DNA of 64,000 nucleotides, from positions 13,598,340 to 13,662,339 of the forward strand of contig NC_087081.1 of assembly GCF_026151205.1 (NCBI RefSeq). Reading direction: 5' to 3'. This document shows, piece after piece, positions 12,101 to 25,060 of the stretch (within the stretch, counting starts at the first letter, position 1; each line of letters starts with the position of its first letter). The stretch is from Bolinopsis microptera (taxonomy: Eukaryota > Ctenophora > Tentaculata > Lobata > Bolinopsidae). Made by a program: the position numbers and the translations under genes. Below the pieces are notes generated by a model, which was not told the DNA's origin, searched no databases, and worked only from the letters and a program-made list of their open reading frames with translations.

Positions 12101-15100
12101 AGATGACTGCCACTGATTCATCAACTCCGTCAGCCTTATAATTTAGTTTCACTGTCAGAATTAGAAGAATTTTAAGTATTTTGCTGATAAAAAAGTCGAA
12201 AAACGACTTGAATTACCATCTCTCTCCCTCCTGACACCCGATTCGTTTTTCCACAAGTCCAGAACTCCCTCCTACCGGCATCAGGTACTTAGTATCAATA
12301 CCTCCTTATAGAGCCAGCCCCTAACGCTCACAGTACAATTATAATCCATCATCTCCTTTATAAGTGTTTGATAGTTTTGGCCATCGTACAATAACGATCG
12401 TATCATTGGCACTGTGCCAACAAATTATTCCATTGTAGAGTATCATCAGTATCAGCTGGTCATTTTCCCTCCATTAAGTGTGGTCGGTCTAATTCAGCTG
12501 GCACGGATTAAACTACCATCATTTGATAGATCGATCTGGTAATATAGGTGATGTGTCGTAAGATAGAAGAAAAGGGATAGACACAAGACGAAGACTATAC
12601 CTAGAAACCCACGTGTTTATCGTCATTAGAAACGCCCTGCTCATGATGCAATAACAATAATCCTCTCCTCAAGGACTCGACAATTCCATTTTCGTAGTAT
12701 TCTCCATCAAAACACTTCTCAGATAGGGGGTCACTACAAACCCTGAACGGAAGATTATCCCTTAAATGGTATAATCTATTTAAGAGGCCTGGTACTCGCT
12801 CGCTCCCATTTACTACAAGAAATGGCTTGTGATTACAGCAGCTAACAGCAAATCAAGGTGGTATTGTTCCTTCACACTTGTCTTTATATATACAACACAG
12901 CGGGAACACCATCAGAAGTGTCATGTGAGATGTTTAACTTCCCATTATATGATTTATCGAGACTTGAATATGATAATGTTATAACACTAAACCAGGGCTA
13001 GGGGAATCATGCCTAATATGGTATAATCAAGCTCCTTATATGGGATAATAACCCTGGTTACCACGTACACTGAAATCCTAATACAAGTAAAGGGCTGCAT
13101 TTGCACAATCTTTCCTATGACGTTATTGTATCTTCCTGGAAGATTTGCTTTGGTAATCTTGGTGTCGATTAGTCCAATCCTCTCCTCTAACAAGGCCATA
13201 TTTAATCTTAAATGTCTGACATCTTGCCAGAATCACGCAATGCAGGGTATGGCACGAGCTTATTAAATCACCACGCATTATACCGTGAACCGGTGCACGT
13301 TCGTACCTTTGTGTCAAACTACCGCATAATAATCGCAAGCTAACACGTGCTTTCTAATCCAGCTTATAATTGTCTCCGGTTTGGCTTAGACTACAGCTGT
13401 CGGTGGTATTATGATGACCGTGTTGGTGGTTGACAGAGCAGTTGTTGTACCGTTCCTGCGTTCTGCACTTTAAATCGCAACTTTTGCTCTTTTTTTGTAT
13501 GTGGGACCGTTTCAGCTACCTTTGTTGAATGTAGAATACGAGAGCTGAGAGAGCGTATGATTAAAGAGTTGGACTCTATGCAGATAAGCTCTTGCTTCTC
13601 TCCATCTGCTTCCATTCTGGGGTATTCTAGTTAATTCGCTATTGACGTTGCCAACCTCGAGCTTGATCTTGTCATAATACACATTTAACGGCCCGTTCAA
13701 ACCCTCTAATTTCCCCAGAAGGTTGTGTCTGTGACGGACAGATCCCCCTTCTCCAGTTCTTATATCCGAGGACGTAACATCCCGAGGAATGATCTAATAC
13801 CTGAAATTGCTGCTGCGCTGCAATTTGGAAGAGTGGTTTCATTTGGCGAGTACAGATGACAGCATCACTTACTCATTAGCCAGCTACTAGAAGCTTCTTT
13901 GCCAGTGTTATAGGCGTAGATACTGTTGTTGGCCAGCATTGAACTGTTAGTAGATTGTACATAACATTGTATTATTGATTGGCCGTAGAATCGCTTTGAC
14001 CTACAGCACACATACATAGTACATACGATCAGCATTATGTGCTTCATTATATATTATAATGATAATTGTATTTGCAGAGGAAACCAGGCCTGACCGTTTT
14101 GGCATCCGACACTTGGTTCTCTAGAAACCAGGTAGCAGCAACGTCACAAATACAAGAACACAAATCACCGGGTTAGTGTTTCAACCCGCGGAGTTACCGC
14201 TGGTTTAACAACATCTAACGTCATGATGCCCATGATGATTGGTCTTTGTGTGTTAGTCGTGGAGTTAGGAACCTCCTGAACCCTAGCACGGGAATGTTGT
14301 TATAGTAACCAGATCCTCTGTGCCCGGTGAGTTGTTGTTATAGTAAACCGCACATCATAACACGCTATCACCGTGTTTTGGATGGGTTTTCTTGGCGTCT
14401 GATAAGCGGCTGGTGGTTGTCTGTTTTTGTGTTGACTTGTATCCCTGCTTAGCGTTTCAATGACATGTGCAAGTTGCTATGATAAGATGAACTGTATAAA
14501 TAGTCAGCTTAGCTATTCATTAGAGATCGATTTGGTTTCAGATGTTGTTCATTGATTAAGATCTGCGTTTGAAGATGTTGTTCACAAGTTGTTAAACAAT
14601 TTGTAAAGGTTAACATTTTGCGTACCAGTCCTGTTCATTAGTGATCGAGATACTTTCAGATGTTGTTCACACGAGGATAACTTGTTCACCCTCAGACTCA
14701 GCACTCACCCTCAAACTAAGTTGATGTGTAACAACTGATTATTGTCTGTTTCTCTCCCACACCTGACCATCATCATTAGTCATTGAGAGATCTGCTTTCT
14801 GGCGATGTTCATTGTTCATTAACCAATTAAACAGTTCATACTTCATATATCAGTTAACATATGTGATCCCACCCCCACCCTTAGTGGAGGTGTAACAACT
14901 GAGATTTTACTGCCTGTTTCTCCCCAGATGATTATCATGATCAGTGCACAGATCCGCTAATTAAGTTTTTATGTCGTATATGGCTGCTCAACGTGGCGGT
15001 GTTATCTTAGATACGAGTGTTAACTAGGTTTCATGTAGTGTATTTTGGGATGATCTGAGAGAGTTATCTGGGTTGTACCTCAGCGTGTCTAGTCGATGGT

Positions 15101-15590
15101 GTTCTGGTTGGGAAGATAATCCCACGCGTTGCAGTGATACAATCATTGTCTTAGCCACACGGGGATATCACACCAGATGTTTCCTGTTCTTTAGTTTTAC
15201 CTTCCATGAGTCTCCATCTTGTGTGAATCCTTCATAATATCACGTCTGGCAGTCTGGTATTTATTTACCTTATCCTGAGCCACCTCCTTTTGTATCTGTT
15301 GACGCTGTGGTGGGAAGAAAAGTAGCCAAAAATAATCTGGCTTTTCTTTAGAAAACCATTGTAGAATGATTGCTTTAACTACTGAACAATAATCAATTGA
15401 ATCCATTTGTCAGGCGTTGGCATCTCATTCACTCCATTGAAAGCAGATGCAAAATTATTCGATTGTGAAACTTTGCGGCTATTCTTGTCTTATTAAAATT
15501 AGCATTTGGTTCCCCTTCTGTGCTGTTACAAAAGAGTGATAAGTCCATTTTTGATAATAACACGTGGTCCTCCGTATCGTCTTTTGGTAC
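9155..15590. other. Innexin A 3' flank and intergenic DNA
   Basis: No gene is supported over 6.4 kb. A polyadenylation signal AATAAA at 9583-9588 is the best candidate for the end of innexin A. The rest is AT-rich with many stop codons on both strands. Open frames of 60-70 codons on the minus strand between 12987 and 15406 show no domain, no hydrophobic signal and no splice-linked continuation. Confidence 0.5.
9583..9588 (+). terminator. Candidate polyadenylation signal of innexin A
   Basis: Canonical AATAAA, 429 nt after the innexin A stop codon. It is the first clear hexamer I saw downstream. Use is inferred only from position. Confidence 0.4.
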
Positions 15591-18500
15591 GACAACAAGT
15601 GCTGCAATCTCTCTACTTGCCTCCTTTAGTGTCTTGTTCCTACAACAAGTGCTGCAATCTCTCTACTTGCCTCCTTTAGTGTCTTGTTCCTACAACAAGT
15701 GCTGCAATCTCTCTACTTGCCTCCTTTAGTGTCTTGTTCCTACAACAAGTGCTGCAATCTCTCTACTTGCCTCCTTTAGTGTCTTGTTCCTACAACAAGT
15801 GCTGCAATCTCTCTACTTGCCTCCTTTAGTGTCTTGTTCCTACAACAAGTGCTGCAATCTCTCTACTTGCCTCCTTTAGTGTCTTGTTCCTACAACAAGT
15901 GCTGCAATCTCTCTACTTGCCTCCTTTAGTGTCTTGTTCCTACAACAAGTGCTGCAATCTCTCTAGTTGCCTCCTTTAGTGTCTTGTTCCTACAACAAGT
16001 GCTGCAATCTCTCTACTTGCCTCCTTAAGTGTCTTGTTCCTACAACAAGTGCTGCAATCTCTCTACTTGCCTCCTTTGGTGTCTTGTTCCTACAACAAGT
16101 GCTGCAATCTCTCTACTTGCCTCCTTTGGTGTCTTGTTCCTACAACAAGTGCTGCAATCTCTCTACTTGCCTCCTTTAGTGTCTTGTTCCTACAACAAGT
16201 GCTGCAATCTCTCTACTTGCCTCCTTTAGTGTCTTGTTCCTACAACAAGTGCTGCAATCTCTCTAGTTGCCTCCTTTAGTGTCTTGTTCCTACAACAAGT
16301 GCTGCAATCTCTCTACTTGCCTCCTTTAGTGTCTTGTTCCTACAACAAGTGCTGCAATCTCTCTACTTGCCTCCTTTAGTGTCTTGTTCCTACAACAAGT
16401 GTTGCAATCTCTCTACTTGCCTCCTTAAGTGTCTTGTTCCTACAACAAGTGCTGCAATCTCTCTACTTGCCTCCTTTGGTGTCTTGTTCCTACAACAAGT
16501 GCTGCAATCTCTCTACTTGCCTCCTTTGGTGTCTTGTTCCTACAACAAGTGCTGCAATCTCTCTACTTGCCTCCTTTAGTGTCTTGTTCCTACAACAAGT
16601 GCTGCAATCTCTCTACTTGCCTCCTTTAGTGTCTTGTTCCTACAACAAGTGCTGCAATCTCTCTACTTGCCTCCTTTAGTGTCTTGTTCCTACAACAAGT
16701 GCTGCAATCTCTCTACTTGCCTCCTTTGGTGTCTTGTTCCTACAACAAGTGCTGCAATCTCTCTACTTGCCTCCTTTAGTGTCTTGTTCCTACAACAAGT
16801 GCTGCAATCTCTCTACTTGCCTCCTTTAGTGTCTTGTTCCTACAACAAGTGCTGCAATCTCTCTACTTGCCTCCTTTAGTGTCTTGTTCCTACAACAAGT
16901 GCTGCAATCTCTCTACTTGCCTCCTTTAGTGTCTTGTTCCTACAACAAGTGCTGCAATCTCTCTACTTGCCTCCTTTAGTGTCTTGTTCCTACAACAAGT
17001 GCTGCAATCTCTCTACTTGCCTCCTTTAGTGTCTTGTTCCTACAACAAGTGCTGCAATCTCTCTAGTTGCCTCCTTTAGTGTCTTGTTCCTACAACAAGT
17101 GCTGCAATCTCTCTACTTGCCTCCTTTAGTGTCTTGTTCCTACAACAAGTGCTGCAATCTCTCTACTTGCCTCCTTTAGTGTCTTGTTCCTACAACAAGT
17201 GCTGCAATCTCTCTACTTGCCTCCTTTAGTGTCTTGTTCCTACAACAAGTGCTGCAATCTCTCTACTTGCCTCCTTTAGTGTCTTGTTCCTACAACAAGT
17301 GCTGCAATCTCTCTACTTGCCTCCTTTGGTGTCTTGTTCCTACAACAAGTGCTGCAATCTCTCTACTTGCCTCCTTTAGTGTCTTGTTCCTACAACAAGT
17401 GCTGCAATCTCTCTACTTGCCTCCTTTAGTGTCTTGTTCCTACAACAAGTGCTGCAATCTTTCTACTTGCCTCCTTTAGTGTCTTGTTCCTACAACAAGT
17501 GCTGCAATCTCTCTACTTGCCTCCTTTGGTGTCTTGTTCCTACAACAAGTGCTGCAATCTCTCTACTTGCCTCCTTTGGTGTCTTGTTCCTACAACAAGT
17601 GCTGCAATCTCTCTACTTGCCTCCTTTAGTGTCTTGTTCCTACAACAAGTGCTGCAATCTCTCTACTTGCCTCCTTTAGTGTCTTGTTCCTACAACAAGT
17701 GCTGCAATCTCTCTACTTGCCTCCTTTAGTGTCTTGTTCCTACAACAAGTGCTGCAATCTCTCTACTTGCCTCCTTTGGTGTCTTGTTCCTACAACAAGT
17801 GCTGCAATCTCTCTACTTGCCTCCTTTAGTGTCTTGTTCCTACAACAAGTGCTGCAATCTCTCTACTTGCCTCCTTTAGTGTCTTGTTCCTACAACAAGT
17901 GCTGCAATCTCTCTACTTGCCTCCTTTAGTGTCTTGTTCCTACAACAAGTGCTGCAATCTCTCTACTTGCCTCCTTTAGTGTCTTGTTCCTACAACAAGT
18001 GCTGCAATCTCTCTACTTGCCTCCTTTAGTGTCTTGTTCCTACAACAAGTGCTGCAATCTCTCTACTTGCCTCCTTTAGTGTCTTGTTCCTACAACAAGT
18101 GCTGCAATCTCTCTAGTTGCCTCCTTTAGTGTCTTGTTCCTACAACAAGTGCTGCAATCTCTCTACTTGCCTCCTTTAGTGTCTTGTTCCTACAACAAGT
18201 GCTGCAATCTCTCTACTTGCCTCCTTTAGTGTCTTGTTCCTACAACAAGTGCTGCAATCTCTCTACTTGCCTCCTTTAGTGTCTTGTTCCTACAACAAGT
18301 GCTGCAATCTCTCTACTTGCCTCCTTTGGTGTCTTGTTCCTACAACAAGTGTTGCAATCTCTCTACTTGCCTCCTTAAGTGTCTTGTTCCTACAACAAGT
18401 GCTGCAATCTCTCTACTTGCCTCCTTTGGTGTCTTGTTCCTACAACAAGTGCTGCAATCTCTCTACTTGCCTCCTTAAGTGTCTTGTTCCTACAACAAGT

Positions 18501-18940
18501 GCTGCAATCTCTCTACTTGCCTCCTTTGGTGTCTTGTTCCTACAACAAGTGCTGCAATCTCTCTACTTGCCTCCTTTGGTGTCTTGTTCCTACAACAAGT
18601 GCTGCAATCTCTCTACTTGCCTCCTTTAGTGTCTTGTTCCTACAACAAGTGCTGCAATCTCTCTACTTGCCTCCTTTAGTGTCTTGTTCCTACAACAAGT
18701 GCTGCAATCTCTCTACTTGCCTCCTTTAGTGTCTTGTTCCTACAACAAGTGCTGCAATCTCTCTACTTGCCTCCTTTGGTGTCTTGTTCCTACAACAAGT
18801 GCTGCAATCTCTCTACTTGCCTCCTTTAGTGTCTTGTTCCTACAACAAGTGCTGCAATCTCTCTACTTGCCTCCTTTAGTGTCTTGTTCCTACAACAAGT
18901 GCTGCAATCTTTCTACTTGCCTCCTTTAGTGTCTTGTTCC
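15591..18940. repeat. Satellite array, 50-bp unit, 67 copies
   Basis: Sixty-seven exact-length 50-bp units run without a single indel. Units are almost identical; variation is limited to a few recurring point variants (TTTAGT to TTTGGT or TTAAGT, CTACTTGC to CTAGTTGC, GCTGCAA to GTTGCAA, CTCTAC to TTCTAC). The variants are arranged non-randomly with a period of about 20-21 units. Because 50 is not a multiple of 3, the array reads in rotating frames and yields many overlapping open frames, which are artefacts of the repeat and not genes. Confidence 0.98.
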
Positions 18941-19783
18941 TACAACCCATGATATATTCCACTTTCTATAATGATAGTAACGGGATTGACAGACTTACCG
19001 GCAACCACTGACGTACGTTGTGTCAGTGATTTAGTTTTTAGTCTCACGGTCGTCTCAGCAACGCACCAGGAAATAACCCCTATTATATCCTAATTTCACA
19101 TCTATTACTTTGAACGATTGTAAAGCAGTGCTTTGTGACAAGATGAATGGTTAGATTAGTGTCCTAAATATTATCTGTCTAGGACGTTCCTTCTCACCGA
19201 GTTAGCACAAAGCATTGTCTGTTCAACATGTAGCCGAACAATCACCATCATCCTGGTCATGTTCGGACAACTTTGTACTACAAATGATTGCATAATATTA
19301 TCAACCATCTTTAACGACAGCCCGCCTCGTGATATTAATTAATGACATGCTTTGCAATCATTATATGTGTTGCTTCACAATGGGTTGATTATAATGTGGA
19401 ATATGTCTGATCAGTCGGCCATCCTGGCTGCTGATTTTGGTCTTTAGTCTGTTGCAGCAGTCGTCCGCATATTATGTGGTTCGTGTCTTTTTTGTTTGTC
19501 TGTGTTGGAGTTGACTGATTTCGAAATTTGCTTTAGATTAAATCAAATTAAAGTTTAATAACTCTGTAAATCTTAGATGAACAACATGGAAGAAATTGTG
19601 TGTTACCAAGGTTTGATGTGCTAGTTTGAGTTGGAGTTATGGTATCCAACAGCAGTCAATTGTTCTTGCGACGAAGGAACTTAACAACATACCTACTAAT
19701 CTATTAACTTGCCACAAGCCCTTTAGACTTTCTAAGTCGTCCATCCCAAGGAACACCCTATCTTGATCCAATAAGAAGAAAAC
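18941..19783. promoter_or_regulatory. Innexin B upstream region
   Basis: Unique AT-rich DNA between the satellite and the innexin B start codon. It contains no gene. The promoter and 5' UTR of innexin B should lie here, but no TATA box or initiator can be assigned with confidence. Confidence 0.35.
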
Positions 19784-22089
19784 ATGGTGTTGGATCTGAT
19801 ATCGGGAAACTTCAAGAACTTGCTACAGATAAAGTCAGTTAGTATAGATGACCAGTGGGACCAGCTTAACAGGACGTATCTTGTCATGTTCTGCATTTTA
19901 TCCGGCACTATAATGACCTTTAAACAGGTGAGAAAATACTTTATTTTCTAAACGAAGCAATAAAATTCTCATTTGCCAGCAGATTCGCTTCCTTTTTGCC
20001 TGATTATTCCTTTTATAGTCTTCAACCAACCAATCGCCCCTCAGAATTTAGGGTCGATAATACACTGTATAGGGGATTCACGGAGTGGTGAAGGAAGTTT
20101 TGCGGAAGTCCACGACACTTTTGTACAAGATTACTGTGCAGCTCAAGGACTGTACACCGTGAAAGAAGTTTATAAAAAGTCTTGGCCCGATGAAGTGCCT
20201 TATCCAGGTAAGAATCGCTAATAGTTCCACGTTATAAACATCTGTCTAATAGTTCCACGTTATAAACATCTGTCTAATAGTTCCACGTTATAAACATCTG
20301 TCTAATAGTTCCACGTTATAAACATCTGTCTCGCTAATAGCTCCACGTTATAAACATCTGTCTAATAGTTTCACGTTATAAACATCTGTCTCTTTAGTTC
20401 CACGTTATAAACATCTGTCTCGCTAATAGCTCCACGTTATAAACATCTGTCTCTTTAGTTCCACGTTATAAACATCTGTCTCTTTAGTTCCACGTTATAA
20501 ACATCTGTCTCTTTAGTTCCACGTTATAAACATTTGTCTCGACTTTTCTTCGCACGGTTCAACGTACCCTAGTTCACATTCGGACGATCTCTTGAATTGT
20601 TTGCCCTTAGGTGTCCTTCCATTGACTACCTCGATCTGCAAAGGCAGAGTCTTCTGGAATGGATCCAGCATACCATGCCGCGATGAAAAAGATTTAAAGC
20701 CCGTCACGGAGGTGTACCACGTATGGTATATGTTCGTGCCTTTTTACTTTTGTGCCGTTGGAATAGCATTCTACTTCCCCTACACAGTTTTCAGACACCT
20801 CAGTGGCATCTATGACATCAAGCCAATGTTGAACACCCTCACATGTAACATTGAGGTTAGTGTAATCATGTTTACTTCATATTGGTAGACTGGAGAGGCT
20901 GGTCACACAATTTCCCTTTTTAAAATATACCTATTCTTCAAGTAAGACAATATTGTACAAAGTGCAATGTACATTTATCTACATTTTCTGAGTTACTGTA
21001 CAATTACATCTGGAAGTTAGATTAATATTTCGCTTTCAAAATTTAGCCCTACACGGAAGACGATCTCTCTCGGAAAGTAGACAATGTATCCAGATGGTTG
21101 TACATCAAACTAGACCCTTACATGAACAACATGCTCCCATACACCCAGATTATTCACAAACACTCTATATTTTATACCGGTACGTATTTAATTTAAACTG
21201 TAAATACAATATTATTGTACTAAGTAATTGTAAGTGTAAATACGGATCATCTTATCTTTTGGTTTAACCTCACAGAATTATAAAGATCCCCATTTTTCTT
21301 CAGTAATGTTAGTAAAGGTTATGTACTTGACTACCAGCATCTCCGTGTTTTATGCTACCAACAAAATATTCGAGCAAGGAAATTTCGCTATGTATGGCTA
21401 CGATGTCCTTATGAGTATACCACAGGTTAGATCCTTTGTCTTATTTACGTGCATCCTAAATTATCTTCAGGGTAAGGACTACTTATATGATTTAATGGGA
21501 ATAGAATTTCTTCGGAAGAAAGCTCTAGACGTCAAATTAGAATAATTACCACTTACAGAATGTCTCATTCTCATGTAATAAACTAATTTTTTGATAGGGC
21601 GAAGATTACAAAGTGATGGACACAATCTTCCCCAAAATGGTAAACTGCAGGATACAGGTCTGGGGTCCCACAGGGCTCCAGACTGAAGCCCTCCTCTGCG
21701 TTCTCCCCCAAAACATCGGCAACCAGTACTTTTTCCTCATCTTCTGGGCCCTCCTCATCCTCATCATGCTATCCAACCTTGTTTCCGTAATAGTGACCAT
21801 ATTCAGATTTTGCTTCGTAGCAGGAAGCTATAAACGATTTTTAACCGCGAGTCTTCTAGACCACGAGGAACGATATAAGTTGGTATTCACCCACGTGGGG
21901 ACGACCGGCAGGTACATTCTTCAACTTTGTGCAGAAGTCAGCAACCCAAAAATATTTGAGGACCTTCTAGAGATAGTCTGCTCACTACTCATATCAAACT
22001 ATCATAAAAGAAAGAGGAGTCGAGAACACCAAAAAGAAAGAGCCGGCAAGAGTAGGACTCGAAACAATTACGACGACTCAGCTGTTTGA
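19784..22089 (+). CDS. Innexin B, divergent gap-junction subunit (6 exons, 432 aa)
   Basis: Exons in consistent phase: 19784-19927, 20045-20207, 20611-20855, 21047-21179, 21304-21425, 21598-22089 (1299 nt with stop). It begins MVLDLISGNFKN and shares the DDQWDQLNR segment before TM1 with innexin C. Loop 1 has HCIGD and a second cysteine in DYCAAQG, where the aromatic of the usual CW pair is replaced and the spacing between cysteines is longer than in A and C. The TM2 signature is degraded to WYMFVPFYFC. Loop 2 is well conserved (FPKMVNCRIQVWGPTG, LLCVLPQN), followed by TM4 and a GTTGR motif in the tail. The tail ends in a basic stretch (KRKRSREHQKERAGKSRTR). The last exon covers what is split into three exons in A and C, so introns were lost here or gained there. 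It is a clear innexin but probably functionally divergent. Confidence 0.92.
20221..20536. repeat. Minisatellite in innexin B intron 2
   Basis: About eleven imperfect copies of a 28-31 bp unit with the core TTCCACGTTATAAACATCTG, differing mainly in the linker (CTAATAG or TCTTTAG). The array starts 13 nt after the exon 2 donor and fills most of the intron. Confidence 0.93.
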
Positions 22090-22227
22090 TCATGATAATG
22101 GGGATGCGGCTCTAACCGCTGTGACCAGGGTGTCACTGTGGCTTGGGGGCATCCTCAGTCAGGAGCTGTTTCAGTACCTGTTTTTATCGGTTTTAGACTA
22201 GATAATATAGATGTGTTAGTATGTTAG

Positions 22228-22385
22228 ACAGGGTGACCCAAAATTAACTTACTTAGTTTAAAAGTGAAATTTAAAGAAATGTGTTCGTAGTAATTCTATG
22301 TTTACAGTACACTACAATATTCGTGATATTATAGGCTACCAGCTACATGCATGGAACGGTTAAGTTAAGTTTGGGTCAGCCCGTT
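22228..22385. mobile_element. Small MITE-like inverted-repeat element
   Basis: The left end ACAGGGTGACCCAAA with AATTAACTTA is mirrored by TTAAGTTAAGTTTGGGTCAG with CCCGTTG at the right end, giving imperfect terminal repeats of about 25 bp around a core of about 110 bp. It lies about 140 nt after the innexin B stop codon. Target duplication is not clear. Confidence 0.6.
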
Positions 22386-23589
22386 GCATGGTTAAGGGGT
22401 AGTTTTTGATATAATAAGTTTTATCAATTAAGTTTACTTTGACCGAGTATTCAATTCATGATATTTGCTGTTAGCTACTCAGTTGTAATTCTAGCTAGTA
22501 TTTACAATTAAGTTCTAAAAGTTTCAAGAAACATTGCTTTCCTGAAACAATAACTTTGAAATTTTAATATTAGGATTTTTATGCTAGATGAATTATAAAT
22601 TACTTAATGATAGATTTGGTCTGTATTTCATTCATTAATTAAATTTAGGCGATTAATTAAAACTATCGAATCTATTGCTAAAATAATTGATATTCACATA
22701 GTATAATAATATAATATAATAGGTTCTAATTACAATTTAATTTCAAATTATTGTTTCAATTTCTATCATTCTACGTGAGCGTAAAATATCGATGGCTCAA
22801 CTTCGAAATCGTGTTGCGCAGTGCGCATGAATACACCAACGAAATATACACCAACGAAACTTTTGCGAATGCGTAGCTGGTATTGCACGGTCTTTGTGTT
22901 TTTGAAATAACTTATTTTAAATATTAATGCACGAAACCTTTCGCTGCAAGCTCACACGGAATCCGTTATTTTGTGGAGCTTCGGACCACCCTGAGTACTA
23001 GAAGCTACTAGATCCCTACCAACATAATATTCTGTACAATTACATAACGTTAGTAACTTACATTTAACGCGAATAATCTTATTAGTTCATTGTTTCCTTG
23101 GTAACGGAGAGTTTTAATGGATTCATTTGCTCCACAAGTGGGCCCCCACCACGTCCGTGTCCCCATTAAATTGAATTAATATAAGAGATATTAGTTAAAT
23201 TTAGTGAGACACAGAGCTAAGTTTCCGTAATAGTTTCAGTATTTCTTATCAAATACCACCTCTCAGAAGCCTAATAAGTGCACAATGAACTGCAGATGTT
23301 TCATTCATGACTATAAACACTGCAGCGAGTATTATTACACTAACGCTATTTTTATCTGTACCAGAGGTATTTTATAACTTCGCTTTCTCCAACAAAATTA
23401 AAATCACAACAAGTAAAATCTCCCGAAACCGCTGCGTACTTACCAAGTGTTTACGCCACGTTGTTATTGACACTGGAGTAGTCGGGGCCCGCCATTTAGC
23501 AAACGTGATAGTATGTAACACACACATTACACCCCTACACTTGCCACACGGCTACTGACGAACACTTCCCATGCATAGCATCCCTCTCC

Positions 23590-25060
23590 TCCTCTCATTG
23601 GTCACTTCTGCCCACGTGACTCTGACAAGACCTCTTGATTGGCTGACAGATCACACGTGGGCGCTATGCTCTGCTCTGATTGGTTGGATTTCAGGAGAGT
23701 ACTCCTCTAGGAAACACTGTCTAGTCAGTTGAAGGGGGCTCTGGGAACCGTCTCGCGAGGGGGAGGAGGGTGACAAATGTATCAATATACTCTGTACTTT
23801 ACAAAATACAAGAGTGCGCATTATATATAGTGAACACAGCTGTAATGTGCAGTTGTACAAAGCACTTAAATACACACAAAAACTATTCTTGTACTTTACG
23901 TGATGACTTGATAATGTTACATAAAATGCTTGTTAAACGAGCTAGTTTGTAAGTTTTTGCTGTGTTTTAAGTTTTTAACGATGTCGTCAGAATTAAAAGT
24001 TAACTTTTGGGGCTGCCCGAACACTAACACACTTATCTGGCAGTATCTGCCAAACAGAACACTGATACAAGTCTAATAGAATTACCAAGCATTGGAACAG
24101 ATATCCGTATTCAGTACTGTCATGGAATGACGGCTGGTATATTGGGACTAATATCTGGGATGGGTTTGCAGGTTCAGCAATTTTAACTTTTCAGTCCTCA
24201 GTATGGATACTTTACCATTGTAGTAGTACTATTTGTTAAGTCTACAGTATTTGTACCAATTCTATCCCTGCGATAAACGCCCTTAAAAGATCATTCGCAA
24301 CTTCAAATTTTAACTCAATTGGCATCCTTAGTTTAAAATCAACATACCTAAAATATTATCCTGTTAAAACATCCCCTGTTCCCCCTGATCAGGAACGCCA
24401 CACATCAGGAAATAAACCACAACGTTTATTTCCTTCCGGTCTCCCCAGCTCTCTCCCAACGCTCTCCTCCCTGCTTGTTTTTCCAAGGTTACGTCACCAT
24501 CTTACCCCTCCCTCATACTTCTAAACTCAGCTCAATCCATCTCATTTTCCTAATGATCTCTCATAGCGAGCGAGTGAGAGAGAGCGCTTTGTCACGAGGT
24601 AAATCTTTCTGGAACAATCTTTTAGAGAGACTGGTACAGATTTAGAGCAGTATGCTTGATAGGACACATTAAGATTTTTCAGGCTATTGTGCAATAACCT
24701 CCCTCTATCATGATGGACATGTAATGCTCTCTCTCTCTGAGAAGGAGAATATATGCATGCTCATGACACAGACCAGCCCCCCATGTACATATTGAAGGGG
24801 TGTGTGTAATGAGAAGGGGGCCCCTCTAAAATGGTCGATTAGATAACTCCTCTCTCTAACTGTTCGTGAAGCTAAACGATTAAAGGGGCTCCCTACCCGC
24901 TGTCTTCACCTATTGTGTTGCCACTCCCACGTGGGTGTCATCCCTGCTTTCTGATTGGCTACTGAGCGTCACGTGGGCGCTTTCTCGCAACCTGATTGGC
25001 TACTGAGCGTCACGTGGGCGCTTTCTCGCAACCTGATTAGTGGTTGACAGACACGTGGGG
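23590..25060. promoter_or_regulatory. Cluster of E-box (CACGTG) and CCAAT-type motifs
   Basis: CACGTG occurs at 23613, 23654, 24928, 24970, 25011 and 25052, and TGATTGG (inverted CCAAT) near 23636, 23677, 24951 and 24992. A 41-bp unit containing both motifs is tandemly duplicated at 24951-25032, with a third partial copy after it. CACGTG is bound by bHLH factors such as MYC/USF and CCAAT by NF-Y. Whether this is an enhancer, a promoter or only a repeated sequence cannot be decided from sequence. No gene is visible immediately beside it. Confidence 0.45.
24951..25032. repeat. 41-bp tandem duplication carrying TGATTGG and CACGTG
   Basis: Two exact 41-bp copies (24951-24991 and 24992-25032), each with one inverted CCAAT box and one E-box. 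A third copy starts and then diverges. Confidence 0.9.

Noticed and set aside
15520-18929. Many overlapping plus-strand open frames with VLQSLYLPP / SCSYNKCCNLS repeats
   Set aside because: They are the 50-bp satellite read in rotating frames. There is no independent start context and the same peptide recurs in shifted copies, so these are not genes.
15591-18940. CRISPR-like array
   Set aside because: Units abut without unique spacers and the context is eukaryotic; it is a satellite.
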